Positions 7,120-15,502 of a stretch of 41,014 nucleotides of DNA are shown in pieces. The position numbers and the translations under genes are program-made. The first letter of the stretch is position 1, and each line of letters begins with the position of its first letter. The stretch spans positions 1-41,014 of the forward strand of contig CAZOKH010000026.1 of NCBI GenBank assembly GCA_964580315.1, written 5' to 3'. This DNA comes from CAZOKH01 sp964580315. GTDB taxonomy: Bacteria; Chloroflexota; Anaerolineae; Anaerolineales; Anaerolineaceae. Below the pieces are notes generated by a model that saw only the letters and a list, made by a program, of their open reading frames with translations, ran no database searches and was not told the DNA's origin.

Positions 7120-7965
7120 GTGCAAAGATTTTCCAAAAAATATTACACATTGTTTACTCTTCCAACCATAGCAGCGTTTTTGGTGTCTTTCTTTGTTCCA
7201 TTCCTGTTGGGAATTTATCTGTCGTTCACCAAGTTTACAACAGTGACCAATTCACAGTGGGTGGGAATGGATAACTATGTCCGGGCGTTCAGTGATAATA
7301 AAAACTTTTTGAATGCCATTGTATTTACCAGCAAATTTGCCGTTGTTTCCGTTCTGCTGATTAATTTGTTTGCTTTTTCCCTGGCGCTTTTGTTAACTCA
7401 AAAAATTCGAGCCACCAATATCTTTCGGACGATTTTCTTTATGCCCAACCTGATTGGCGGTATTGTGCTAGGCTATATCTGGCAGTTGATTATCAACGGC
7501 GTGTTGATTAATTTCGGCGTCGATATTACTTTTGATGCGAAATACGGTTTCTGGGGATTGATCATCTTGATGAACTGGCAGATGGTTGGATATATGATGG
7601 TGATTTATATTGCCGGCATCCAGAGCATATCGCCAGAACTGGTTGAAGCAGCCAAAATTGACGGCGCCAACGGCTGGCAAATTTTGAAAAACGTCACCAT
7701 TCCGCTGGTTATGCCGTCATTCACTATTTGCACTTTTTTAACCGTCTCCAATTCTTTCAAACTTTTTGACCAAAACCTGGCATTGACTGCCGGCGCCCCG
7801 GCCAGAGAATCGTCCATGTTGGCGTTGGATATTTTCAACACATTTTACGGCAGCATGGGATACGAAGGTGTTGGTCAGGCCAAAGCGGTGATGTTCTTTG
7901 TTTTTGTGGCAGTTATTGTGCTGTTACAGTTGCGCTTCTCACGAAGCAGAGAGGTGGAAATGTAA
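7120..7965 (+). CDS. ABC transporter permease, MalF/UgpA type
   Basis: One of two inner-membrane permeases of the sugar-type importer. The 281-aa protein has six hydrophobic segments (for example LFTLPTIAAFLVSFFVPFLLG near the start) and the cytoplasmic EAA loop that docks on the ATPase, seen as LVEAAKIDGANGWQILKNVTIP. The start is GTG at 7120, which follows AAGGAG at 7106; an alternative upstream reading begins in another frame and has no support. It ends TAATG, overlapping the next permease start by one base, so the two are coupled. Ligand specificity cannot be read from the permease. Confidence 0.93.
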   Translation: MQRFSKKYYTLFTLPTIAAFLVSFFVPFLLGIYLSFTKFTTVTNSQWVGMDNYVRAFSDNKNFLNAIVFTSKFAVVSVLLINLFAFSLALLLTQKIRATNIFRTIFFMPNLIGGIVLGYIWQLIINGVLINFGVDITFDAKYGFWGLIILMNWQMVGYMMVIYIAGIQSISPELVEAAKIDGANGWQILKNVTIPLVMPSFTICTFLTVSNSFKLFDQNLALTAGAPARESSMLALDIFNTFYGSMGYEGVGQAKAVMFFVFVAVIVLLQLRFSRSREVEM

Positions 7966-8801
7966 TGAGCGAAAAAAAGCAGATTAGAGAAAACTTCCTG
8001 TTTATCTTTTTAACTGTGCTGGCGGTTGCATTCCTGGCACCTATCCTGATCGTTTTTTTGAATTCGCTAAAGGGCCGCTTCTTTATTTCTGACAAACCCT
8101 TTGCATTACCCAATTCGCAAACTTTTGTGGGGTTCGATAATTACATTGCCGGGATCGAGAAAACGGGATTTCTCGAAGCCTTTGGCTACTCATTATTTAT
8201 CACTGTTTTCTCGGTGATCGTGATTATCGTTTTTACCTCCATGACGGCGTGGTGCATTACGCGAACAAAAAGCAAGTTAAGTTCTTTGCTTTATTATCTG
8301 CTGGTTTTTTCGATGATCGTACCGTTCCAAATGGTGATGTTTACCATGTCGAAAATTGCCAACATGCTTCGCCTCGATAATCCGATTGGCATCATATTCA
8401 TTTACCTCGGTTTCGGTGCGGGACTGTCGGTGTTCATTTTCAGTGGTTTTATTAAGAGTATCCCCATCGAAATTGAAGAGGCAGCAATAATGGATGGCTG
8501 CAATCCATTGCAAACATTTTTCCTGATTGTCTTTCCCATCCTAAAACCGATTTACATCACGGTCGCCATTTTGAACGCCATGTGGATTTGGAACGACTAT
8601 TTGCTGCCATATTTGGTGATCGGCAGTAATTACAGGACTATTCCCATTGCTGTGCAATATTTGCAGGGCGGATATGGCAGCCGGGATATGGGTGCCATGA
8701 TGGCTATGCTGGTGCTGGCGATCATCCCAATCATTATTTTCTACTTTACCAGCCAAAAATATATAATTGAAGGTGTGGTTACCGGGGCCGTCAAAGGTTG
8801 A
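7965..8801 (+). CDS. ABC transporter permease, MalG/UgpE type
   Basis: Second inner-membrane permease. The 278 residues contain six predicted membrane segments, starting FLFIFLTVLAVAFLAPILIV, and the EAA loop IEEAAIMDGCNPLQTFFLIVFP. The C-terminus FYFTSQKYIIEGVVTGAVKG is characteristic of MalG-type carbohydrate permeases. It overlaps the upstream permease by 1 nt and is followed 26 bp later by the ATPase gene with its own AAGGAGG ribosome-binding site. Confidence 0.94.
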   Translation: MSEKKQIRENFLFIFLTVLAVAFLAPILIVFLNSLKGRFFISDKPFALPNSQTFVGFDNYIAGIEKTGFLEAFGYSLFITVFSVIVIIVFTSMTAWCITRTKSKLSSLLYYLLVFSMIVPFQMVMFTMSKIANMLRLDNPIGIIFIYLGFGAGLSVFIFSGFIKSIPIEIEEAAIMDGCNPLQTFFLIVFPILKPIYITVAILNAMWIWNDYLLPYLVIGSNYRTIPIAVQYLQGGYGSRDMGAMMAMLVLAIIPIIIFYFTSQKYIIEGVVTGAVKG

Positions 8802-8827
8802 TCGAAAGATTTTAACAAGGAGGCAAC

Positions 8828-9943
8828 ATGGCGAGCGTTGTTTTTGAGCATGTTTACAAAAAATACAAGGGGAATGTGACTGCCATCAGTGACTTGAACC
8901 TTGAAATCGAAGATAAAGAGTTCTTGGTTTTGGTTGGCCCTTCGGGATGCGGAAAAACCACTGCTCTGCGCTGCCTGGCAGGACTGGAAGAGGTCACTTC
9001 TGGCAATGTGATGATTGGGGGACAGGTTGTGAATAACGTGGAACCCAAAGACCGCGATATTGCCATGGTGTTCCAGTCCTATGCACTCTATCCGCACATG
9101 AGTGTTTTTGACAATATGGCATTTGGATTAAAAATGCGCAAGGTGGACAAAGCAGAGATTTCTCAGCGCGTGAGAAACGCCGCCCAGATTCTGGAAATTG
9201 AACATTTGTTGGAACGCAAGCCGCGCGAACTGTCGGGCGGTCAACGTCAGCGCGTGGCGGTTGGACGTGCAATCGTGCGCGAGCCCCAGGTGTTTTTATT
9301 CGATGAACCACTTTCCAATCTGGACGCCAAGCTGCGCGTAGCCATGCGGGCGGAGATCATCAAGCTGCATAACCGGTTGAACACAACCTTCATTTATGTT
9401 ACACATGACCAGTTGGAAGCAATGACCATGGCAACTCGTATTGCTGTAATGAACAAAGGAGTTTTGCAGCAACTGGATACACCGCAAGAGTTGTATGCAC
9501 GTCCTGAAAACCAATTTGTGGCCGGTTTCATCGGGTCGCCGGCGATGAATTTCTTTCCGGCAAAGGTGGTGCAGGGGGATGGTTCACTGTATATTGACAC
9601 ACAGATTTTTCATTTACAAGTTCCAGAACTTCGCGACAAACCCTACGCTAAGTATGTGGATAAACCGGTCATACTGGGGATCCGCCCGGAGGATATTTAC
9701 AGCCCGCAATTCACCCCGCAGGGAATTATCTCCTCTGAGGCTGAATGCATGGTTGAAGTGACGGAAATGATGGGGAATGAAATCTTCTTGTATTTGATTG
9801 CCGGCGATACAAAGTTTGTGGCCAGGGTTGATCCCCGATCCAGTTGCAAGGTGGGTGAAAAAGTCAAGCTGGTTTTCAATATGGCAAATATGCACCTGTT
9901 CGATCCAGGTCAGGACGCAGAAAACCCTCCTGCAATCGTTTAG
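8828..9943 (+). CDS. ABC transporter ATPase, MalK/UgpC/MsmK type
   Basis: Energises the importer by ATP hydrolysis at the inner face of the membrane. The Walker A GPSGCGKTT is at about residues 37-45, Q-loop VFQSYALYPHMSV, ABC signature LSGGQRQRVAVGRAIV, Walker B VFLFDEPLSNLDAKLR and H-loop THDQLEAM. The C-terminal extension of about 135 residues (ILGIRPEDI and a TOBE-like end) is that of MalK-type subunits, where it binds regulators or dimerises. At 371 aa the length is standard. Such ATPases are often shared between several importers, so it could also serve the orphan binding protein at 1839-3293 (inference). Confidence 0.95.
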   Translation: MASVVFEHVYKKYKGNVTAISDLNLEIEDKEFLVLVGPSGCGKTTALRCLAGLEEVTSGNVMIGGQVVNNVEPKDRDIAMVFQSYALYPHMSVFDNMAFGLKMRKVDKAEISQRVRNAAQILEIEHLLERKPRELSGGQRQRVAVGRAIVREPQVFLFDEPLSNLDAKLRVAMRAEIIKLHNRLNTTFIYVTHDQLEAMTMATRIAVMNKGVLQQLDTPQELYARPENQFVAGFIGSPAMNFFPAKVVQGDGSLYIDTQIFHLQVPELRDKPYAKYVDKPVILGIRPEDIYSPQFTPQGIISSEAECMVEVTEMMGNEIFLYLIAGDTKFVARVDPRSSCKVGEKVKLVFNMANMHLFDPGQDAENPPAIV

Positions 9944-9963
9944 GATGATAAATTTTAGACATC

Positions 9964-9998
9964 AAAGGATTGATCGGTTATATGTGGTCAATCCTTTT
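9964..9998 (+). terminator. Probable terminator of the ABC operon
   Basis: AAAGGATTGA (9964-9973) pairs with TCAATCCTTT (9988-9997) around a 14-nt loop. The T-tract is only the four bases that close the stem, so termination strength is uncertain. The convergent peptidase gene ends at 10028, so the hairpin lies exactly between two converging genes. Confidence 0.55.
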
Positions 9999-10027
9999 CG
10001 AATGCGTTAAATCGACAATGCAGGTCT

Positions 10028-11359
10028 TTACAATACAAAATTTGCTTCCCGGTTAATTTTGTTCCAGGCCGTTTTATACCAGATGGCGGCTGGCTTTTGA
10101 ATCTTTTCTTTTGAGACAATGGCCGCCCATTTTTGTGAAAACGCCAGGCTTTCGGAAAAACACTGACGGGTAATTTTGAGCCTGGTTGCGGCTGGTTCGT
10201 GGTTGGCTTCAAGCGCCAGTTGAATAAATTTTTGTTGTAGATTTTTTTGTTCTTCTGCAAGCATTCCTTTGCGGTGGTGATAATCGAGCATGACAGCGCG
10301 GTGCAGCCTTTCATGTTCCCACCAGTAGGTATCCGGCTGATATTCACCGGTGGGTGCCTCGCCCAGATCGGGCAAACCGGCATCGACCCACACTGGCTTG
10401 AACAAACTCAAACAGGGGGCGGCTGTTCCGGTGAGCCAGTGTATGGGGCTATCGGGGTTTAACAATGAAACCATCGACCCCGTGGTTTGATTGATGCGAA
10501 TGGGCCCGAAGCCGACATGCATGCATACATCCGTACCCATCAAGGCACGGTCTGGCGACCAGGATTCATCCACTGCGTGTGGATGCTGCTGCAGGGCAGA
10601 GATCATGTCTGCAGGAGACAGGCTGCCGGCATGAGAAGAGAGGTAGTTGTGTGTGCAGGTGTTACGAGTCTTCCCATCACCAAAGGTTGTAAAAAGAAAA
10701 TCAGAGTAGCATCGGGCAAAATCAAAATCGGCTTCTGACTTGCACCAGCCTTTTTGCACGGCTGTGGAAACCAGGTGTGGCGAGGATTGATCGAAAGAAT
10801 TTCCAATCGTCAGGCGATTGGAAATGGAATGTACTAATTGCACCTTTTTAGCTGCCCATTCGCGCCCGGCGGTTTCCAGCACCCAGGCTTCGTGAAGATC
10901 AACAACGAGAAAGCTGTTGTGGTATTGAAAAGGGTTGGAAAAACCGCAGTTGCCCGACTGGCCGAATTCAGCAATCAATGAGGTGATCAACTCAATCGCC
11001 TGTATGGCTTTCTGGCATCTTTCCAGGGCCAGGCGCAGTAAGTCCATGCCGATCAAGCCGGGTTTTTCTTCATGCGGAATGCGGGTAAAGACGGCTTCAT
11101 TGCCAATGGTCAGGCCAAATTCATTGGTTCCCATCTCAGCGCCCCAGATCCAGAACGGCTTTGAAAGCAAAACAGCATAGGTTTCTGCTACCTGCGGGAT
11201 TTCGATGTAAGTACATTTGACCTTTTGGGAAGGTGAGTGGGTTTGGCGCGGCATCCAGATCAACTGGTGCGCTTCATTGGGATCACGGTCACTGTTTTTG
11301 GCGAATAATGAATGTCCCGATTGGGTGGCGTCTCCCAGGGCAACCAGCGTATCGCACAT
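10028..11359 (-). CDS. C69-family peptidase (secernin-like Ntn hydrolase)
   Basis: An N-terminal-nucleophile hydrolase of the C69 dipeptidase/secernin group, acting on small peptides or amides. The protein starts MCDTLVAL, so after Met removal Cys2 becomes the N-terminal nucleophile. The FAKNSDRDPNEAHQL stretch that follows is the family signature. Other family segments are WGAEMGTNEFGLTIGNEAVF and ETAGREWAAKKV. It has 443 aa, has no signal peptide, and has a GGAGG-type ribosome-binding site before the ATG. It is divergent from the carbamoyltransferase gene across a 382-bp intergenic region. Whether it belongs functionally to the catabolic island is unclear; an amide-bond hydrolase would fit. 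Confidence 0.85.
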   Translation of the reverse strand: MCDTLVALGDATQSGHSLFAKNSDRDPNEAHQLIWMPRQTHSPSQKVKCTYIEIPQVAETYAVLLSKPFWIWGAEMGTNEFGLTIGNEAVFTRIPHEEKPGLIGMDLLRLALERCQKAIQAIELITSLIAEFGQSGNCGFSNPFQYHNSFLVVDLHEAWVLETAGREWAAKKVQLVHSISNRLTIGNSFDQSSPHLVSTAVQKGWCKSEADFDFARCYSDFLFTTFGDGKTRNTCTHNYLSSHAGSLSPADMISALQQHPHAVDESWSPDRALMGTDVCMHVGFGPIRINQTTGSMVSLLNPDSPIHWLTGTAAPCLSLFKPVWVDAGLPDLGEAPTGEYQPDTYWWEHERLHRAVMLDYHHRKGMLAEEQKNLQQKFIQLALEANHEPAATRLKITRQCFSESLAFSQKWAAIVSKEKIQKPAAIWYKTAWNKINREANFVL

Positions 11360-11529
11360 GCTTTTCCTCCTGATGAATATCTATGTCCTGATGTTGAAAG
11401 TATACTTGAAATGAAAATTTTTGATCAACCCATGTCGTCTCTGCTGTCGCAAAGTTAAGTGAGCAATACTGAAAAAATGGGGGCTTGTCATTGGAGCAAA
11501 GCACAAAGGATAAATGTAACCCGGTTGTG

Positions 11530-11543
11530 GTGACATTTGTCAC
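11530..11543. promoter_or_regulatory. Perfect palindromic operator candidate upstream of the carbamoyltransferase promoter
   Basis: GTGACA-TT-TGTCAC: two perfect 6-bp arms around a 2-bp centre, ending 2 bp before the proposed -35 hexamer. The position suits an activator, or a site serving the divergent peptidase gene. It differs from the GTGTTC-type palindrome nearby, so a second regulator is likely. The protein that binds is unknown. Confidence 0.55.
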
Positions 11544-11545
11544 AT

Positions 11546-11592
11546 TTGATCTTGGTTTAAATTTTTATACAATAGAATAGTCTTCAGAACAC
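11546..11592 (+). promoter_or_regulatory. Candidate promoter and FadR-type operator of the catabolic island
   Basis: TTGATC (11546-11551), 16-bp spacer, TACAAT (11568-11573), then GTCTTC-A-GAACAC (11580-11592), a 13-bp palindrome with one mismatch, starting 6 bp after the -10. The same order and spacing occur before the FadR-type regulator gene at 14548-14596. A weaker relative (TTGTTC-A-GAATTC) is at 11706-11718. The remainder of the 382-bp gene-free stretch 11360-11741 is AT-rich and shows nothing else I can name. Confidence 0.6.
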
Positions 11593-11741
11593 TTTCCCGG
11601 CCAAATCAACGAGAATACTGATCAATAATTATTTACCCAAAAAGTGAATATTGGCGGCAATTTTTAATATTGCGGCAATATTCTGGTTTTCTATCTGTGT
11701 GCTATTTGTTCAGAATTCTAAAAAAGTTCAGGAGATCATAA

Positions 11742-12800
11742 ATGAATACAACTGGATTTAAAGGACGTGATTTTCTTGCTGAAACTGATTTCACTCAACA
11801 AGAAATTAAAACGGTTTTGGAAGTTGCCGGCGACTTGAAGCGAAAACGCGGCATGGGTATTCCGCATGATGACATGCTGCGCTCAAAAACATTGTTCATG
11901 CTGTTTTACAACCAGTCATTGCGCACACGCAACTCATTTGAGGCTGGTATGACTCAATTGGGTGGTCATGCTCATTATCTTGATCCCGACAAGATCTATA
12001 CCCCGGCATTGGAAGGAAAAGAGGTCGCCTACTCGACTGAACGTGTTTCAGATGTTGCCCGTGTTTTGTCGCGCATGGGCGATGCCATTGCCATTCGTTG
12101 TTACGGCGACCCGGTTGACTGGGAATACGGCGGGGCGCACAATTTGTTGAAAGAGTTTGCACGCTGGTCCGATATCCCAGTTTTGAATATGGAAGACGAT
12201 ATTTATCATCCTTTCCAGGGGCTGGCTGACATGCTGACCGTTTATGAAGAATTTGGTTCCTTCAAAGGCGTCAATTTCACCATGTCATGGGCTTATTCAC
12301 CTTCAGTCCATAAGCCCCGCGCCGTACCTCAATCAGCCATTTTATTTGCAAGCATGCTGGGCATGAATGTGACTCTTGCGCATCCCAAAGAAATGGCGCT
12401 TGACCCGCAGATCATTAAACAATGTGAAGATTATGCCAAAGAAGCCAAAGGCTCATTCCGCATCACGGATAGCTTCGAAGAAGGATTCAAAGGCGCTCAT
12501 GTTGTTTACCCCAAAGCATGGTGCCCTGTTCAACTCTTTAAGCCGCCAGTTGGAGAAGATAATAAAGACAAGGCTCAAGAAATATTTGATTCATATAAAT
12601 CCTGGAAAACCACTTCGGAATTGATGGACACCTGCGATCAGAATGCCATCTACATGCACTGTTTACCCGCTGATCGTGGTTGGGAAGTGAACAATGATGT
12701 GATGGATAAAACCAGCGGACCCGGCTGGCGATCGGCTATTTTTGATGAGGCTGAGAATCGCTTGCATGTTCAAAAAGCAGTCATGTCTCTGGTTATGTAA
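11742..12800 (+). CDS. Aspartate/ornithine-carbamoyltransferase superfamily enzyme, AOTCase/YgeW-like (substrate unknown)
   Basis: Transfers a carbamoyl group between carbamoyl phosphate and an amine, in either direction, in the cytoplasm. The carbamoyl-phosphate site appears as SLRTR (residues 59-63) in place of STRT, followed by NSFEAGMTQLGGHA, and HPFQGLADML. The amino-acid side has MHCLPADRGWEV, and the C-terminus is FDEAENRLHVQKAVM. SLRTR, GGHA and the C-terminus resemble N-acetyl/N-succinylornithine transcarbamylases; SWAYSPSVHKPRAVPQ and TLAHPKEMAL resemble E. coli YgeW from the purine cluster. Both groups are 'knotted' enzymes. Its 352 aa fit either. First gene after the candidate promoter; ribosome-binding site AGGAG. 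Anabolic arginine synthesis seems unlikely because no other arginine gene is nearby. Confidence 0.85.
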   Translation: MNTTGFKGRDFLAETDFTQQEIKTVLEVAGDLKRKRGMGIPHDDMLRSKTLFMLFYNQSLRTRNSFEAGMTQLGGHAHYLDPDKIYTPALEGKEVAYSTERVSDVARVLSRMGDAIAIRCYGDPVDWEYGGAHNLLKEFARWSDIPVLNMEDDIYHPFQGLADMLTVYEEFGSFKGVNFTMSWAYSPSVHKPRAVPQSAILFASMLGMNVTLAHPKEMALDPQIIKQCEDYAKEAKGSFRITDSFEEGFKGAHVVYPKAWCPVQLFKPPVGEDNKDKAQEIFDSYKSWKTTSELMDTCDQNAIYMHCLPADRGWEVNNDVMDKTSGPGWRSAIFDEAENRLHVQKAVMSLVM

Positions 12801-12836
12801 ATCGGTTTTCCTTCATTGCGGTTTGATGTAAAAAAT

Positions 12837-12861
12837 GAGGCTGCCGATTTGCGGCAGCCTC
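12837..12861. terminator. Strong hairpin, terminator-like only on the minus strand
   Basis: GAGGCTGCCG, loop ATTTG, CGGCAGCCTC: a perfect 10-bp GC-rich stem between the carbamoyltransferase and M81 genes. On the plus strand TATGGTTC follows, so there is no T-tract. On the minus strand the stem is followed by ATTTTTTAC, a proper T-tract. It could attenuate plus-strand read-through or stop antisense transcription. Confidence 0.65.
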
Positions 12862-12920
12862 TATGGTTCTTGCTATACTTTTAGCGAACACCAAAGATTT
12901 TCGTGAAAGGAGAGTATCCC

Positions 12921-14438
12921 ATGTACCGTGTCGGTCTGGCCGGTTTTATTCATGAAACGAATACCTTCTCAAAAACACCCACACCACTTGATGCGTTTGT
13001 TCAACAGAGCGGTTTTTACCCTGAGCTGCGCAAGGGCAAGGATATATTTAAGTTTGGCGAAGGGCGTTTTAATATTGCGGCGAGTGGGTTTTTGTCCATT
13101 GCAGAGGACTTGAACTTTGAGGTTGTGCCTTTGGCGTGGTGTGGCACGGAACCATCGGCCCCACTTTCAGAGGAGACATTTGATACCATAATGGACTTGA
13201 TATTGGATTTAGTGCAGCGAAATGAGCCTTACGACGGCCTTTTCCTGGATTTACACGGCGCTATGGTATTTGGAGATTTACAAGATGGTGAAGCCGAGAT
13301 ATTGCGTAGAATCCGAAATGTGGTGGGCGATATCCCAATAGTGGTTTCATATGATTTGCACGGAAATATTGATCCGGATTGTTTTAAGCGTGCGACAGCA
13401 ATGATTGGATATCGCACATATCCTCATGTTGATGGCTTTGAAAATGGCGAACGCTGCGCTCGCGTTTTGCACCATGTTTTGAGTGGCGGGAAGATTTTCG
13501 GCGCATTCAGACAAATTCCATTCCTCATGCCCAGTACAACGCAGGCAACCACAAAAGACCCGGGCAAAAGTATGTATGCATTGCTGGAAGAGATTGACCG
13601 AATGCAAGACGTACTATCTGCCACTATCATGGAAGGATTTCCTCCCTGTGATTTACCGCATACAGGACCTTCGATTTTTGCTTATGCAGCAACACAGGCG
13701 GCTGCAAACCTTGCTGTTGAGCGTTTATACCGGTATATATTGGATCATGAAGATCGGTTTGTCTGTGATTTAATCCCATGGGATGAGGCTGCCCGAAAAG
13801 CGGTGGAATTGGCTGAGACTGCCCTAAAACCAATCATCCTGGCTGATATTCAAGACAATGCTGGCGGTGGAAGTCCATCAGACTCTACCTGGTTATTGGA
13901 ATCGTTGGTGAATTATGGCGCACGGAATGCCGTTTTGTTATTTATATATTATCCTGAAGCGGCCGCAGCTGATTTCCGGGCGGTTGAAGGTGCAAAAATA
14001 ACCATGGGGGTGGGGGGGAAAACATTGGAAGGGCATCACCCATATCATGCTAGTTATGAGGTTGTGAAGCTGCATGAGGGTATTTTTTTGGGTACGGGAC
14101 CGATGGTAAAAGATCGGGTATTGAACCTGGGCAAAATGGCGCAGTTGAAAGTTGATGATGTTCGTGTAATTGTTGCATCAGAGCGTATGCAGGCGTTGGA
14201 CCAATCGCTGTTCAGGGTTGTGGGAATAGAACCGAAAGAAATGAAAATTTTAGCGCTGAAGAGTGCCAACCATTACAGAGCTGACTTTGGCCCGATAGCC
14301 AGCCAGATTATCAATGTTGAATCACCAGCAGCCATCATCGAAGATCCCAGCAAAATCCCATACACAAATTTGCGAGAAGGGGTGCGTCTAAAAGGGTTGG
14401 GGCCAGAATTTCACAAGAACAAATTGGGAAAACATTGA
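12921..14438 (+). CDS. M81-family metallopeptidase/amidohydrolase-like protein (MlrC type)
   Basis: Member of the M81 family named after MlrC (microcystinase C), putative zinc hydrolases of amide or peptide bonds; most members have no known substrate. The metal-site motifs are visible: HETNTF at the N-terminus (H11-E12), FLDLHGAM and VSYDLHGN further on, and DNAGGGSPSDSTWLLE at the start of the C-terminal MlrC_C half. I place the start at ATG 12921 (505 aa) rather than GTG 12903, because AAAGGAGA at 12907-12914 gives a ribosome-binding site only for the internal ATG. In this setting it may process an amide intermediate of the pathway, but that is inference from location only. Confidence 0.88.
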   Translation: MYRVGLAGFIHETNTFSKTPTPLDAFVQQSGFYPELRKGKDIFKFGEGRFNIAASGFLSIAEDLNFEVVPLAWCGTEPSAPLSEETFDTIMDLILDLVQRNEPYDGLFLDLHGAMVFGDLQDGEAEILRRIRNVVGDIPIVVSYDLHGNIDPDCFKRATAMIGYRTYPHVDGFENGERCARVLHHVLSGGKIFGAFRQIPFLMPSTTQATTKDPGKSMYALLEEIDRMQDVLSATIMEGFPPCDLPHTGPSIFAYAATQAAANLAVERLYRYILDHEDRFVCDLIPWDEAARKAVELAETALKPIILADIQDNAGGGSPSDSTWLLESLVNYGARNAVLLFIYYPEAAAADFRAVEGAKITMGVGGKTLEGHHPYHASYEVVKLHEGIFLGTGPMVKDRVLNLGKMAQLKVDDVRVIVASERMQALDQSLFRVVGIEPKEMKILALKSANHYRADFGPIASQIINVESPAAIIEDPSKIPYTNLREGVRLKGLGPEFHKNKLGKH

Positions 14439-14547
14439 TGGCGAAACATGGAAACAGGCTAACAATATTTCAGAAAGGCGATAGAAATCGAATGCACAGA
14501 AAAAATAGCAGGAATATAAGTTTTTTGGATTTTTCCTGAATAGGTAC

Positions 14548-14596
14548 TTGACTTTAAGTGTTTTTTTCTCTATTATGAGTATAGTGTTCTGAACAC
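14548..14596 (+). promoter_or_regulatory. Promoter with operator for the FadR-type regulator gene
   Basis: TTGACT (14548-14553), 17-bp spacer, TATTAT (14571-14576). A perfect 13-bp palindrome GTGTTC-T-GAACAC lies at 14584-14596, covering the expected transcription start. A repressor bound there would block initiation, so autoregulation by the adjacent FadR-type gene is the simplest reading. The site has a one-mismatch twin before the carbamoyltransferase gene. Confidence 0.75.
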
Positions 14597-14630
14597 CTGA
14601 ACAATACGCATTCTTTTCATCCTTTCAAGC

Positions 14631-15362
14631 ATGAATTGGTGTGGAATGACAAAACAAATTCAACCCGTTCACCGCAGACAAATAGCCAAGGCAACTATTG
14701 ACCGATTGTTATCCATGATTCGAGAGGGGTATTGGATGCCGGGCGACCAACTTCCGTCTCAGCGAGAGCTTGCTGAAGCTCTGGGGGTTGGAATGTCAAC
14801 CTTGCGGGAAGCATTGCAATCGCTGCAGTCCATGGGTATCGTTGACATGCGTCATGGAGAAGGAACTTATGTGACCAGTCAACCCAATGATATGTATGAT
14901 CGCCTGATTTCATTGTCACTGGCAATTGGCGAAACTGATTTGGAAATGCTTCTTGAATCCAGAGAAATTTTGGAAACAGGATTCGCTTTTTATGCAGCCA
15001 ATCGAGCAACCGACAAGCAGATTGACGCATTATTCGATATTCTCGAAGAAGAACACAAGATCATCAACCAAGGGCGGAAAAAAGAAGTTCATGAACTGGA
15101 TATGGCTTTTCACCATCTTATCGCTGAAATGACCCAGAACAAGTTTTTAATGCAGATCGACGACACCCTTTTTAATGCACTGGATGAATTGCTGCTGGCT
15201 CTTCCCCAGACATTTGAAGGCTGGCAGTTACATTATGAAGTAGCTGTTGGTATCCGTGATCGGGATCCTTTTAAAGCTTCGGAAGCCATGCGCACCCTTA
15301 TTGAGGCTTCCGCTGCGCGTTATTTACCTTTTTTAGCTACTCAACAAAAAATAACTGAATAA
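14631..15362 (+). CDS. GntR-family transcriptional regulator, FadR subfamily
   Basis: DNA-binding regulator that probably controls the surrounding catabolic genes in response to a small carboxylate or related ligand. The N-terminal winged helix is clear (TIDRLLSMIREGYWMPGDQL, LPSQRELAEALGVGMSTLRE, GIVDMRHGEGTYV, about residues 20-90). The C-terminal all-helical FCD domain carries the metal/ligand motif DMAFHHLIAEMTQN and begins LLESREILETGFAFYAANRA. The 243-aa length is typical. Two ATGs are possible, 14631 and 14646; neither has a strong ribosome-binding site, so the first five residues are uncertain. A promoter and perfect palindrome lie directly upstream. The next gene is 140 bp downstream. 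Confidence 0.93.
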   Translation: MNWCGMTKQIQPVHRRQIAKATIDRLLSMIREGYWMPGDQLPSQRELAEALGVGMSTLREALQSLQSMGIVDMRHGEGTYVTSQPNDMYDRLISLSLAIGETDLEMLLESREILETGFAFYAANRATDKQIDALFDILEEEHKIINQGRKKEVHELDMAFHHLIAEMTQNKFLMQIDDTLFNALDELLLALPQTFEGWQLHYEVAVGIRDRDPFKASEAMRTLIEASAARYLPFLATQQKITE

Positions 15363-15502
15363 AAGTTAATAACCACCAATTAGATAGTACCTCATTATTG
15401 GTATTGAAATAATAATTTGCAAATATCAGCGCGTTCTTATGTGACGCGAATTGATTTGTGATGTGATTGTATTTAAAAAATATCGAGAAGAGGAATATTA
15501 CC

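Noticed and set aside
9614..9895. Minus-strand frames over the ATPase gene and many similar antisense frames across the window
   Set aside because: All lie opposite well-supported genes and lack ribosome-binding sites or recognisable motifs.
12886..12891. GAACAC half-site after a TATACT before the M81 gene
   Set aside because: The other half is not recognisable and no -35 is present, so it is probably chance.
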